A DNA stretch of 62,839 nt from Pelargonium cotyledonis. Its lineage: Eukaryota > Streptophyta > Magnoliopsida > Geraniales > Geraniaceae. Below the pieces are notes generated by a model, which worked only from the letters and a program-made list of their open reading frames with translations, had not been told where the DNA came from and did no database searches. Position numbers and translations under genes: made by a program. Below are positions 47,623 through 59,172 of this stretch, piece after piece. The stretch is from NCBI GenBank assembly GCA_036897625.1, contig JAYMTA010000035.1:1-62839 (forward strand). The letters run 5' to 3'. Each line of letters starts with the position of its first letter. The first letter of the stretch is position 1.

Positions 47623-48151
47623 AGAGAATCCTTTTTGTATAGTTCGACACTTCTCCTTTTTTAAGATCTTAAGTTTTTCAAAGATATTTAACTTTCAAGA
47701 ATTTAGTTAACAATATCCAACCGAATCTAGAAATAGAATTTTTCATAAAGCTTAGAAAACACAGGATGCATTTAGCCCGGAAAGAACGCCTTGCCTTTTA
47801 CTAAGGAAGGTACTAAGCAAGAAGAAATTTGGTTTATATTGTATGTGAATTACATATTATATTTAGAGTGGATAAACACCTTGACTTATCCGTTGTAATA
47901 TAAGGGCTTTTCAGCTCTATCTTGTAGCAGAATTCCGGCTAACAGCATTTCCTTTTACTTTGATTGACTAGATACCGATTAAATTAAACATAGTAAATTA
48001 TTATAGTAAATCCGTATCCCATAGAATCTACTAATAGAACAAGACTCTCTATATTTTATACACTATAAGAACACTAATTACTTTACATATAAAACTATAA
48101 TTAACTATACACTAAATTTATATAAAGGTAATATATTAGATAAAAGACTTC
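47623..48151. other. unrecognised stretch
   Basis: Nothing gene-like, A/T-rich. Confidence 0.4.
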
Positions 48152-48427
48152 CTAGCTAACAACCGATATAGGCTGCAAGAAGAAGTCCCATATCCATTTA
48201 AAGAGTAAGACTAAAGGGGCCTCCGGGGGATTGTAAAGAAGATAGGAGACTGAGAAGGTTATAGCTATAAGAAGAGTCAGACAATTTCCAAAGACAGAGA
48301 ACAAGAGAGCTACAGATCGGAGATAGTTCTTATGCCTTTTTCTCTTAGATTTAGGGAATGGAATTCTTTTATTAAAGGGCAAAGCCACAACTAAGTAATT
48401 ACCAAGTAAGTCCTTTACAACGTACAC
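48152..48427 (-). CDS. Hypothetical membrane protein, 91 aa
   Basis: A frame starting with MYVVKDLLGN, then a basic stretch (KRIPFPKSKRKRHKNYLR), then two hydrophobic segments, about residues 38-61 and 67-88, separated by NPPEAP. Positive residues before the first membrane segment would place the N-terminus inside. I do not recognise a family. The opposite strand also has a Lys/Arg-rich reading (IAIRRVRQFPKTENKRATDRR region), so this could be the shadow of a basic stretch of the A-D type. Length is within chance expectation. Confidence 0.18.
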   Translation of the reverse strand: MYVVKDLLGNYLVVALPFNKRIPFPKSKRKRHKNYLRSVALLFSVFGNCLTLLIAITFSVSYLLYNPPEAPLVLLFKWIWDFFLQPISVVS

Positions 48428-51400
48428 GCATGTAAGGCCAAGACAAGCCTCACTAAGGACACTTACCTAACCTTTTTAAATCTTTTAAAGATTTGTAATA
48501 TATTTATCACTAGGAATCCTAGGACAATTCTTTTTTTGTAACAACTACTACTTTCAGGCTAATGGGATAAAAATCTATAAGATTAGTTAAGTATGACAGA
48601 ACGCTCCCAAATGACGACAACCAACTGTCTGAAATGGGGTATTCAGGGCCTTAACTTTATTTCCCGAAATCCACTCTGTCATGCCATAGGTTCCAGGGTC
48701 TGTCTTACTTGGTCCAAAAGGGGCTCTTTCATGGAATCTAGTCAGTCAAAGGGTTCGCAGAGAAATAGAGCCTCTTATTACTTCTAGAGGATCTCTTGTA
48801 ATAGGCAGAACCCATAACTTTTAGAAAAAGAGAGGGTCTCCTTGCGAAGCCCGCGTGATTTCTTTAGCGTGAAGTGTACAACTAGGTTTCCTTTGCGGAA
48901 AGTTTATACTTCTCATTTTTTAGGTAATAGGAATTGCTTATATAGAATAAAAATCGTTCTTAGTTTATGCTTTCCTTTGAAAAGAGTAGAATCTTTCTCT
49001 CTTATACGATCAAGCAATGCTTTTAAATACTTAAATTTCGATGGTTAAAAGGGTCCTCATGATATGTGATTAGAAGTTCTTTTCCGAGAAGGGCGGTTTT
49101 TGATTCTAGGTGTGTAGTGCCTTTATTAAGGAATTCCGAGAGTGGCGTACTTTTTATTTATAGGCTCTAATTTGGAAATTCTTGTGTTTAAGCTTAATAC
49201 TAATTTATAATAACAACTCTTTTTTGGTATAGCGATTAATAAGAGTATACGGAAAAAGCGAACCTCATTGCAAAGAAGGAAATCTCATAAGTTTAATTGT
49301 GTAATTGTTTTTTGTTTTTAATCGGTTGTAGCTAACAAATTAATTTAAATTACATAAGTGACACTGTGAGCCAGCTTTCTATGGATTACACTAAACTAAG
49401 AAGTTCTATATTAATAACGTAACGTATTCATATGAAACGGGATACTCTAAATTTTCGGAAATGAATATTAATATAAAGCAAAACTAAAATCTAAAAAGAC
49501 AACCATCTAAAAATAGAGTGATGAATTACATCCAGCAAAGTCTAAAAATGATAGAGTATATGAGGGAGTTGCACTCAGTAACTCGAAAACCTCAGACTCT
49601 TATGAAAGAGGAGTGATTTTCGAAGTATAAGAACTCTCTTGCCAAATTCCAATCTTTCTTACAGACACTAAATTTAGATATTTTGCTAAAAAGTTCTTGC
49701 AAAACTTAGTTAGATTTAATTCATATTTAAGGAGCTATTCACAAAACCGTGGATATCCTAAAAAGAGGTTATAAATTATTATCGAGGAGCTTTCAAGTTT
49801 GCTGTAAAGTTAAAACTAATAAATATTCTACGAAAAAGAAGGGGTACTGTAAACTGAGACAAAGACTTTCCTTATACTTCACTATTTCGAGTCATTAGTC
49901 TATTGGTCATAATTCGAGAGCTTTAGTAGTAGGTCCTATTAGTTATTTTGTTTTGACTCTTATATTTCAAGAAAGGTTTTATAAGCTCCCTTTGCTTTTT
50001 AGGCCTAGCACAAAAGCCCTTAGTGAAAGGGGGTCCCTTGATACTTTGAAATCCAGATCGTTAAAACCTTTTAGGACAAGTTCGTAAAACTCAAAGAGCA
50101 GGCAGGAATGGTTCACAATATTTACTTAACTAGGGGTACTCTTATTATTTATAAAGTGGCTATAAATATGATAGGAGTCCGCACGGAGACAGGGAGTCTT
50201 TTGTGTTATCAAGATTAAATATTGATTTTGACCTTGGCCCTAGAATCTTTTTCCCGGTTATTAAAAACTGAAATAAAAAGTACTGTAGCAGTACCACCCT
50301 TCTTTTAGACAAAGTAAGTACTTTTGGTAGTTAGAAATATGTTAGAGATGAAGCGATTCCTGAGGACTGGGTAACTCTATAATAACTAACTCGCCCCTTC
50401 TCCACCGAACACAAAGAAAGATATTTTTTTTTATCAGACCCAAGCAATTATCGGATTGGACTAACCTTTATTTTATTTTGTTTAATTAACATATCTTCTA
50501 AACTCTCGACTCAAATTCTGAGTTCATCCTTGTTATTCCTACTCGTGGATCAAACATTTCTCATCTATCCTTTTTAGATTTTAGAGTATGTCTCACTGGG
50601 TATAAGTTCAATCTACACATTTTAAAATTTAGGATAAAGTCTTAGGTTCTTTTTAAAGAAAACTGCAGTGTCTATCTGTTTTTATGCTATCTTTTATTTT
50701 ACATAAGAAAAAGTACTGTAATATTATATATAAGGAATTCTCTAGTCCTAGGGTCTTACCGAATCCACAGGATTACTAATTGAATAGAATTTGTTATACA
50801 AGACCCATGCTGGCACTCGCACTTACGATCAGAAGAAATGAAACCACCATACCTTAATTGTTTTTTTTGTTCAGTGGGAATAAGTTCATAAAAAGGAGTT
50901 TCCACAGGAGAATTCTAAAGAAATATAGGAATCCCTATCAAGAAAGCAAGATCGAATTCTTGAGATGGATATGAACCAATTCCTGTGTCTTGTCTCTTAT
51001 TAATTAACGGTGTATAAGCAAAGGAACCCCGTTATGATATCTTACTCACAAAGGATAGTCCACAAAAGACCTCTTTGTACAACTTAAAAATTATGGAAAC
51101 TAGGGATTTGTCTTTGTTTTAACTTTGCTGTTTTGTGTATGATTTCTAAAAAGAAGCTTGCCTACCGAACTGCTATATGCTCTGCTATCGTTTTTCCTAA
51201 TGTGGGGAAAGCTTAAAGTACGAAAGTAAAAACGTTTCAAAAAGTATCGAGTTCTCCTGATTTTTACAAGTCCTTAGTCAAAAATCTTAACGAACTAACC
51301 GGCTTTTCATACCATACTCTTCTTGACTATTTATCCAGGACGTTATATTAAAAACAACTGGCAACTCTTTATTATTCTTCTGTAAGGTTGCTTTTATACA

Positions 51401-53445
51401 GAACCCTCTTACTTGGTAGATTTTCTTTATTATTGGCTTGACTTGAGGTCTTATGTATTTTTAGAGCACTTGTAGATAAAGTATAGCATATACAGGATTA
51501 AACTTAACTCTTAGGAGGGGATCTTGTGACTTAATATGTTGTAAACCCTTACTTATAGGACAGCCTCGCAGGTATTCGCAATTTGGTTTGAACCTAAAAA
51601 GGGAATACACTTCTTAATCTATATATTTTTAAATATTGTAAGGTATTCTCATGGATCAGGTTTAGTTAGTCAAGCTACTGCCATTTTAACCCTTTTTTGA
51701 TGATTCATCCGTACGTAAAAGCAATAAAGGGGCTTTACTTGATACGGCCTGCTGTTCTTCATTATGAAGGGTCCTTCTCTAAAGAGGCACTATAGCTCTC
51801 CTCAGTTCTTGGTTCTTGAAACCCCAGTTTTTAGATTTCATTTTACTGTTTAGGATTCCTATGATATATTTTTCCGAGCCTGTCAAATTGGTTCAATCTC
51901 ATTAATCCTTTAGTTTGGTAAATTATAAAGAATAAATTACATAATCTCGAGCTTATAGTAAAAGGCCCAAAGCAGATACATACATCCTCTAAAAATATGA
52001 GGCTAATTTTCATTACGCTAATTTAATTATAAACCCCCTTTTTAACTCACAGGACTTCGAGAAAACAGAGACAATTCGAACAAAGGTTTAGAACCAATCC
52101 ATCTCCATCTAGTCATACCATACTAAACTTAACAAAATAAACTAACTCAGAAATGACCACAGGACTCAGTATAGGTACATAAGGTGCTAATCTTTAACAA
52201 TACAAGCAAAATTATAGGCACAACAAAGCCAAGAAGTCCTAGTACTAATTTTTAGTAGACTTGATAATGAAGTGAAGGATAAATCGAATATTATATACTT
52301 TATGTTCTTGTTTTTGTTTGCATTTGTGTTCAATAAGATATCTAAAAGTGGGAAACCTTTAATAAACCGTATGAGGGAAGTTAAACTGGGGTAGGTAATC
52401 AAGACTCCTTGTTATATTAAATTTTTCTAGCAGACCCTCGTATGGAATCCCTATAGTATGAAAGACGGGTCAGGTACCTAATATTACTTAGTTCAACCGA
52501 GAATGTACTCTTAGACGAGAAGGGTCTAATCCTTTCTTATCTACTCTTATTTAACTTTAACTCGAGCTAGTAGAATTTCTACTATAAACTAATCATGAAA
52601 TTACTCAGGATTGTGCAATCACTTGGTTAGTGCTTTTTAAGATATAAATTTCCTGCGAATTCAAGGCCGAAGCTATTAATCCTTTTACAATACTAAGAGA
52701 TTTGTGATATCAAAAGCGGAACCCTTTAGAGACAAAACTAGTGGGTTTACTACATTATAAATATAAAAAATTTCGGGAGCTTTTTCTTTGTATCCAAAAG
52801 CCATGTCTTACAGATAGCTCCTATTGAATTCTAAAACTTGGCGAAAGTTCCCAAATGTCTGCATTTGTTTATAAAGTCAAGTTCCTCTTTTAAAAAGTTT
52901 AGACTATGGGTTTCAGTTTACTACAAGTGCTCTTGACTGACTACTAATAAGAAGTCGGTTGTTAATGAAATACCTGAATTAACGAACTCCTAGAAATATA
53001 CATTAGAATAAGTCTACATTTCCAATTAGCTCTACTTATAGGATATCTTTCTCACCATGGATAACTATGACCTTGTTTAAGTCTTAAAGTACTTGGATTT
53101 TTTGTCCTAAATTTATGCTTAGTTGGATAAACTTAAGAGTGCGGTTACATGCTTTTGAGCCTTATGACCCTCCTTTTTATGAATGAATCTTGAGTAAAAG
53201 ATTACATTATATCTTAACTTATCAAAACATGAGGGACTCCTTAGGATTTTATTCATAACCCAGACTTTGGAGTTTTTAATTTAAGTTTCTTCAGAGATTT
53301 AGGTTTTCTAGCTTCTAAGAGGGGACCCTCATATCCTAGGTTGCATTCAACTCGATCTTTACCAAAGAATGACAGAGTTTTGACTGGGATTTATTTTGGA
53401 TAATATTTGTTACTAAAAATCGTTCTTTTGTATAGTTTTTCTTTG
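48428..53445. other. unrecognised stretch of about 5 kb
   Basis: Short frames at 48593-48787, 48842-49048 (+) and 52187-52402 (-) show no known motif. A GC-rich near-palindrome GAGGGGACCCTC lies at 53319-53330. No complete tRNA is visible. Confidence 0.4.
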
Positions 53446-53520
53446 GCGGAGAGACCGCTTGAACCTGCGTTTGAGATCAGAAGCCTCGTGAGTTTACCAA
53501 CCAAAAAAAACGACTCCGCG
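53446..53520 (-). pseudogene. tRNA-fMet-like relic, copy 2 (Arg-type anticodon TCT)
   Basis: On the minus strand the acceptor GCGGAGT pairs with TCTCCGC in six of seven positions. The D-arm is replaced by a run of eight T before GGTTGGTAAACTC. The anticodon stem CGAGG/TCTCA has four pairs around CTTCTGA (anticodon TCT). GCAGGTTCAAGC follows but the T-stem is broken. The middle part matches copy 1 at 43126-43200, so the two derive from one sequence. The changed anticodon in an initiator-like body is odd. Confidence 0.42.
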
Positions 53521-54904
53521 TTCTTACTCTATCAATAACATATACGCTTACCTTACAAATTAGATACAAAGTCTAAACTAAGAGTCACCAACCCAGTTAG
53601 TCCCTGATAATAGGTTCGCTTAGGAGCCCCCATGATTCTTGAATTATACTAAATTAGAAGTCAATTATTAAAAAATATATATAACAAGTGCTAACCATTT
53701 TACTTCTATCCCTCGGATTCCTCTACTGGGCTTTACCTTAGTTTGGTTATATAATAGTGTAAGGGTAAACTCCAAGTGAAAGTCGTTAGCTTTATAGATT
53801 TCATAAAGATGCATTGCACTATGGTTATACAAATTTATTAAAACCTTGCGTAAGGTAGTATTAAAGTTTGTGTTTTGTTTTGATGTATTATTAATTTAAC
53901 AAAAGATAAAGAAGTACGACTTGATCTAAAATCCGTTTTTTTTTTTCTAAGAGTATTTACTGATCTAGGTATTCCTCAGAAGAAGGGAACCATCCTTATC
54001 TTATGAGGAGGTTCTTGTAACTTTATCCGGGCAAGGCCTAAACACTTCTTTATTTATAGACAATCAACAAGAATTAAAAAAGGTAACTTACTTTGAATTG
54101 AGAAGCCCTGTAACTAAGAAAAAAAGACCCCGTTTCTGAGGACTCTATTCCAAGGAGAGCAATACTAAATTCAATCTTAAACCCCGAGTAGCACCCTTCG
54201 GTAGATAAGGCTGCACCTTTGAGGAAGATTTAGCTTTGGTTGGGATAATTGGCCTTGATGAGAAAGAGGTTAAAGAGTGCTTAGCAAAAGAAAATAATAA
54301 AGATTATTAGTCTCGGTACAACAGGAAATCATTTACAACCATGTCCTTGGTTCAACTGACGTCAAAATCTTTATTTCAAGGCAGTCTAATTAGGTAAGGT
54401 ATGCTGCTTTAGTTAGCTAAACAAAGCTTTCTCGGGTCAGAAAGGCCCCCTCCCTACTTTATAGGAATTAACCACCATCCTATTATCAAGATTTCTAGGG
54501 CTGAATTAGAACTAAGAGAATTTTCGATAGCTAGAACTCCTCATCTCGAAAAGAATGATGACAACTAAACTCTTAATACTGAAAATAGTAAAGAATTGAA
54601 CTCTTTTTTCTTTAAGAATATCTAGGTATCTTATCTATACAGCATTCGGACTTAACCGATCTTATATAGCGTTCGAATTCATTTAATAGAATCTAGTAAA
54701 TACCATGATACAATAGTCAAATAAGCCAACAGAGTCAGTTGCAAAATACTATTAAATAACATATTGTCGTATTGTTATAGTTTATTGTAAGAAGTAACCA
54801 GGGCTACTTAACTTAACTCTTAAAAAGCAGGAGTCTAACTACATTTGTCTAGTCACACTTTCTCTTCAAGGACTTCCCTTAATTAGAAACTAAAGCAGTA
54901 TTTT
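53521..54904. other. unrecognised stretch
   Basis: No gene recognised. Confidence 0.4.
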
Positions 54905-54968
54905 CTACAAGTAAGCGGGTTCGAACTCGTGCCTGTGTGCCCTCATAAGAAGTCTGTAACATTTCAAT
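54905..54968 (-). pseudogene. tRNA 3'-half-like relic
   Basis: The minus strand contains CACGAGTTCGAACCCGCTTAC, a T-arm-like segment. Upstream arms cannot be recognised. Confidence 0.2.
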
Positions 54969-55320
54969 GTAAGAAGGATAGGATAAAAAGGGGGAATGCT
55001 GCAGTCTGAGGGATTAAAGAATATGGAATTTTATATAAATTGTGAGAAGATAAACGGACTTCCGTGTGAATAAGGAGTAAGGATTTTGAAATTGCTTTTT
55101 TCAAATACACTTATGAGAATACGAGTTCGGTACCTGAAAAATCTCTCAAAATAAAACAGGTACTATTAGAGAATTAGCATTAAACTTGGAACAGTTTTGA
55201 GATTTTAGAAATACCATATACAAGGTAATCATAAACTTATCTTACGAAATACCCTTATAAAAAAGAAGTCTGCGTACTACCTGTCTTATTAATCTTCTTA
55301 ACAAGTACTCTTCTGTACCT
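54969..55320. other. unrecognised stretch
   Basis: Nothing seen. Confidence 0.35.
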
Positions 55321-55362
55321 TACTCTTGATGATAGCTATATCTTTCCTACGAGCCTCACTTT
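55321..55362 (-). repeat. Diverged copy E of the basic coding-like family
   Basis: On the minus strand GAGGCTCGTAGG, ATATAGCTAT and AAGAGTAAGG match 1150-1180 (+) with a three-base insertion. The peptides SEARRKDIAIIKSK and SKARRGIAISKG correspond, and the insertion keeps the frame. Confidence 0.35.
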
Positions 55363-57349
55363 ATAGCTATTTTTTAACCAGAATAAAGTAATCCCCGGCA
55401 AGAGGGTATAATCCTAAACAGCCTTTTGTAGTTACATTATATTTTGTTATGGCTGAAATAAATGATAATTGGGCTCAAAAGTAGGAAACTTTCTTATTAT
55501 AAAAAAATTCTTTCTTAAAAGAACCTCAACAAGAATTGTAAGGGGGTATACATAAAGAAACGAAGCCCATTTTCAAGCAATCTTTTCGATACCGAAATGG
55601 CGTACTTTTCACTTGCAACGGTACCCTTTTGCCCCAAAAGTAGGCTAAAAGGATTTACTGTAGTGGTTTTTACATTCTATTACTATAGGAAAGGAGCCGC
55701 AGCTATAAGCATTGACTGACAAATCGAGATCCTTTTTGACTCTCTTTAAAGAATTATCCCATCCTGCTCATGCTTTCGAGTTCCGTAGATCTGTGCTTTG
55801 CTGTTTGGGTTGGTTACACAATGGAAAGTTTCGCTTGTCCACCCTTTCCCGGCGACTTCTATAAAAAGAAAAACTAAACTAAGTTATATTTTAAAAAAGA
55901 AATTGATGAATATCTCAAAGTCTCAAGTAAGAAGGCAATGGACCCCTTCTTGCTTATAGAGTAAAAACGAGCTCTAGTGCGTTTCTTGTAAGCTCAAATC
56001 CCCTCGTGTTAATAGAGAATTCCTACATTAATTTGTACAGTCCGAAGTGCTTTAATCAGTCGAAGTTAGTCCTCTTTAAGTATTTTAAGATTCTTTGTGA
56101 GAGCTCATTATATTGGTAAGGCTTAGAGGTTTCTTATGATATTAGAATGTAACAGATATATTCACTTACTTTTTATAGGAGGTTGCCCTCTGTCATGAGC
56201 ATATCCTTAATCTAACTAGAGCTTCCATCCAAGACTTTGGCAGTTAGATTAATATCTCATATAGGATTAGGATGCCCAGAATTTCCTCGGGGGTTTGCTT
56301 TACTAAGAACTTTAGAAAACAGGGTTAAGACTGCCCGCTTTCAAGTAGCCAGAACTCCTAAGACTTGCATTTCCAGAAACTTTATTTGAAATTCGGAGAC
56401 TGGAGCCTTTTATGTTATACACGATATATAAAAGAGAAATATAAATACAAACTAAAATTATAGGACACTTATTTATGTAGATAGTATGACTTACTTAATT
56501 CAGTTAATAAACGATTAGGAAATGCTCTCCAAGCGAATAAGTTATGTTAAGGGGATATACTATATGTATATTTATCGAGAGTTACACTTTGATTTATAGT
56601 TTTTTCTAGGTTCTAGGTTTATCAGATATGTAAACTAGAGACAAAGATGAGAATTTTAATTTGGCAAGTATAAAACACAAATGAGAAGCCTTTCTCTTAA
56701 AGGGTAGGGTTAGCTAAGTAAAAGACTCTTTTGCTAGAACTAGGTGTAAGTACAGGTGTCCTAATTGTATATAATATGGAAGCATTCTAATAACTTACTC
56801 CTTACAGTTTTTTTGCTTTTACGGAGTTCTTTACAGAAAATAGGGTTTTTAGGTAACCAAACTATCGAGAAAAGAAAAAGATTAGACAATAACGTGGGCA
56901 TCTACTTATTCGGTATTCTTAGCAATTTTTGAAAGTATTGAATTTAATGAAAAGAGGGGTTTCAGGGTCCTTTGGCCATTGTTAAATCTTGAATATTCCT
57001 TATTTTGAGTGAAATAGGTTTGACAATTATGAGAAAAAGGATTTAGAGAGTCATAGAAAACATAGGAAGACTCAGATTTTAAGTTATTAATTTAGCAAGA
57101 GTAGAGTCTTTTTCATTTTTTGGAGTAGTGTAGATTTAGATGGCCATTTCTATATTAAAGGTAAAAAAACGCTCTAATTTTATATTGTAAAAGCACTGTT
57201 TATTTAGAAGTTTATATAATCGAATCTTCTTCCCATTATCCTGATTGAGAATACTTAAGTTGCAAAACGTTATTGTCGTGAAATCCATTTTATATATATA
57301 CCTCATTCAAAAGGGTCTCTATGTGTATTCCTTACTTGAACTCCTTTTT
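55363..57349. other. unrecognised stretch
   Basis: No gene recognised. Confidence 0.4.
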
Positions 57350-57423
57350 CCGGTTGTAGTTTAATCGGTTAGAGCGCTGCCCTGTCAAGGCAGAAGCTGT
57401 GGGTTCGAGTCCTGTAAGTCCCG
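57350..57423 (+). tRNA. trnD: tRNA-Asp (GTC), mismatched acceptor end
   Basis: GTTGTAGTTTAATCGGTTAG, anticodon arm CTGCC-CTGTCAA-GGCAG with five perfect pairs (anticodon GTC), and T-arm GTGGG-TTCGAGT-CCTGT match the plastid-type tRNA-Asp of plant mitochondria. The acceptor CCGGTTG against AAGTCCC has mismatches at 1-72 and 2-71 (both C-C) and at 7-66. The 3' strand keeps the normal Asp sequence while the first two bases of the 5' strand differ, a pattern that 5' tRNA editing in some protist and chytrid mitochondria could correct, though the 7-66 mismatch would remain. Otherwise it is the best complete tRNA in the window. Confidence 0.65.
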
Positions 57424-57602
57424 GGTCGATTTCCCTTTAATAATATTGCCAAAAATGTAAGATTATAAGTGGTCTCAATACTTTTCCCTACCTAAGTCCG
57501 AGAAATTTTATTTGTGTTATACAACCCATCACTAGGATTCTGGATCTCACAAGCATATCTATTTAGTAAACTCGTCTCGGGTTAGATACTTAATATAATT
57601 TA
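57424..57602. other. spacer between tRNA-Asp and a tRNA relic
   Basis: No feature seen. Confidence 0.35.
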
Positions 57603-57670
57603 CTGTGAAAAGGGATTCTAACCCACGCCGCTCTTGAAATTACACGCTGATTTACCGAATGCTAAAGTAG
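57603..57670 (-). pseudogene. tRNA-Glu-like relic, copy 1
   Basis: On the minus strand TTCGGTAAATCAGCGTG, an AATTTCAAG anticodon-type segment (TTC) and GTGGGTTAGAATCCC occur at tRNA spacing. Stems are incomplete. A related sequence lies at 59100-59172. Confidence 0.28.
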
Positions 57671-59099
57671 CTTAGTAATAAAAGTTAAGAAATCACCTTC
57701 AACCAACCTAAGAAGCTCCTTGGAGTTTCATCAATAGCTCGCGTCAAAGCTCAAGATTTATTCAAAAGTCTTTATCTAAGTGATTTTGGTTGGATTAAGA
57801 AATTCTAAGAATTGTATTGACCTCCTTCTTATCGGATATACACAAGAGTCTCTTAAGTAGGGCGAGATCTTATACCTACACTTTCTAAATACTCGAGAAT
57901 CCTTTACCTAATAGATTTCGTATATTCTCTCATAACTGCAATCTGTAAAAAAAGTTAGAGCTTTATAAGAAATTCCCAAAAAGGCTATTTCAAAAGCATT
58001 AGCACAATAAAACGAAGCTAAGCTCCTAAAATCTGAAAAGGTTAATCAAATTAATACAAGTGTTATTGAAAGTGATACTAATTACCAAAGGAATTTTGCA
58101 ATATTAAAAATTAGGCAACAGGGGACTCCTTTGCCTTTGAAAAAGTCTTGTATCCAAAACCTATTAAAGGGAGAATTTGTAAGATAGGAAAACCCCGACA
58201 GAGAAACTCTGCCAGAACCCCTTTTTGTCTTACTAATAAAACCCAGATTTCAGAGAAACTAGCTGACACTTGCCCGTAAAAACCCTTCTGCTCAAGAAGA
58301 CTTATTCCTTTCATTAGTCCAAAAAACTAAAAGGGAATGCTCGTTTGAGAGGTACGCCTTACTCATTCATAGTTTCCACTTCTACATTATACTCCGAAAA
58401 GACAGCGGAAATCCCTAGTATTATCCACTCGTAAAGTACGTCCCCAGATAGGCTATTGGCAGTAAATCCTTAACTCAGGATTGCTTATTCTCTACCTTTT
58501 ATACACTCCTTAATACAAGAAAGGATGCTTTATGCTAGAAAAGAGTAAACAATTTAGTTTTAGGTACTCCTGATTTTGGTTAATAAGTGGTTCTTTTGCT
58601 GAGTATTCAACATTGTTAACTGGGGTAGGTTTTTGCTTTCATGAGAATTTATAGTATCTATATACTAGTTTAGTTATAGGCTACGGCTACGCTAGGATTA
58701 GGCCTTTCAAGGATATATCCGTCTATATTTAACTAAAAGTAATTTCAGAATTTAAAGCAATTCTCTTTGGTTAGTTATTTTCCTTGGGAATTTGACATTG
58801 GTTTTTCAAATGGCAGTAGTAAGTATTCCTGTTAGGGATTAAAGCACCATAGGACACCTCTAGATAATAACACTAGAGTTTTCCCGGGGAAGCTGCCTCC
58901 TCCTATAGTAACTAGAAATATCTCTTTTAAAGCGGTACATATTCCAGATATTGATACTGTGTAATAGGTAGGAATTTGTTGGTATAAAAGAAAACATATA
59001 ATTTAGCGTCCCTCACTCAAGCCTTACCTAATCCTTTTTTGGATCTGGCTTTTTAGAAATTCTATGTTGCGGGCTGATCGCTAGGCAGCAACAGGTATT
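57671..59099. other. unrecognised stretch
   Basis: A 67-codon minus-strand frame (58111-58314) is not recognised. No other feature seen. Confidence 0.4.
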
Positions 59100-59172
59100 C
59101 TAATTGTGGTAATAGGACTCTAACCCATGTTATTCGTGTTGAAAATACCACGTTATATCTAAAATTCTGTGA
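59100..59172 (-). pseudogene. tRNA-Glu-like relic, copy 2
   Basis: On the minus strand CGTGGTATTTTCAACACG gives a short stem with TTC in the loop, then CATGGGTTAGAGTCCTAT forms a T-arm with the unusual loop TTAGAGT, as in copy 1. The D-region is lost. Confidence 0.28.

Noticed and set aside
47960-47985. GACTAGATACCGATT resembling a small-subunit rRNA motif
   Set aside because: Only the central word agrees and no neighbouring rRNA helix sequences are present.
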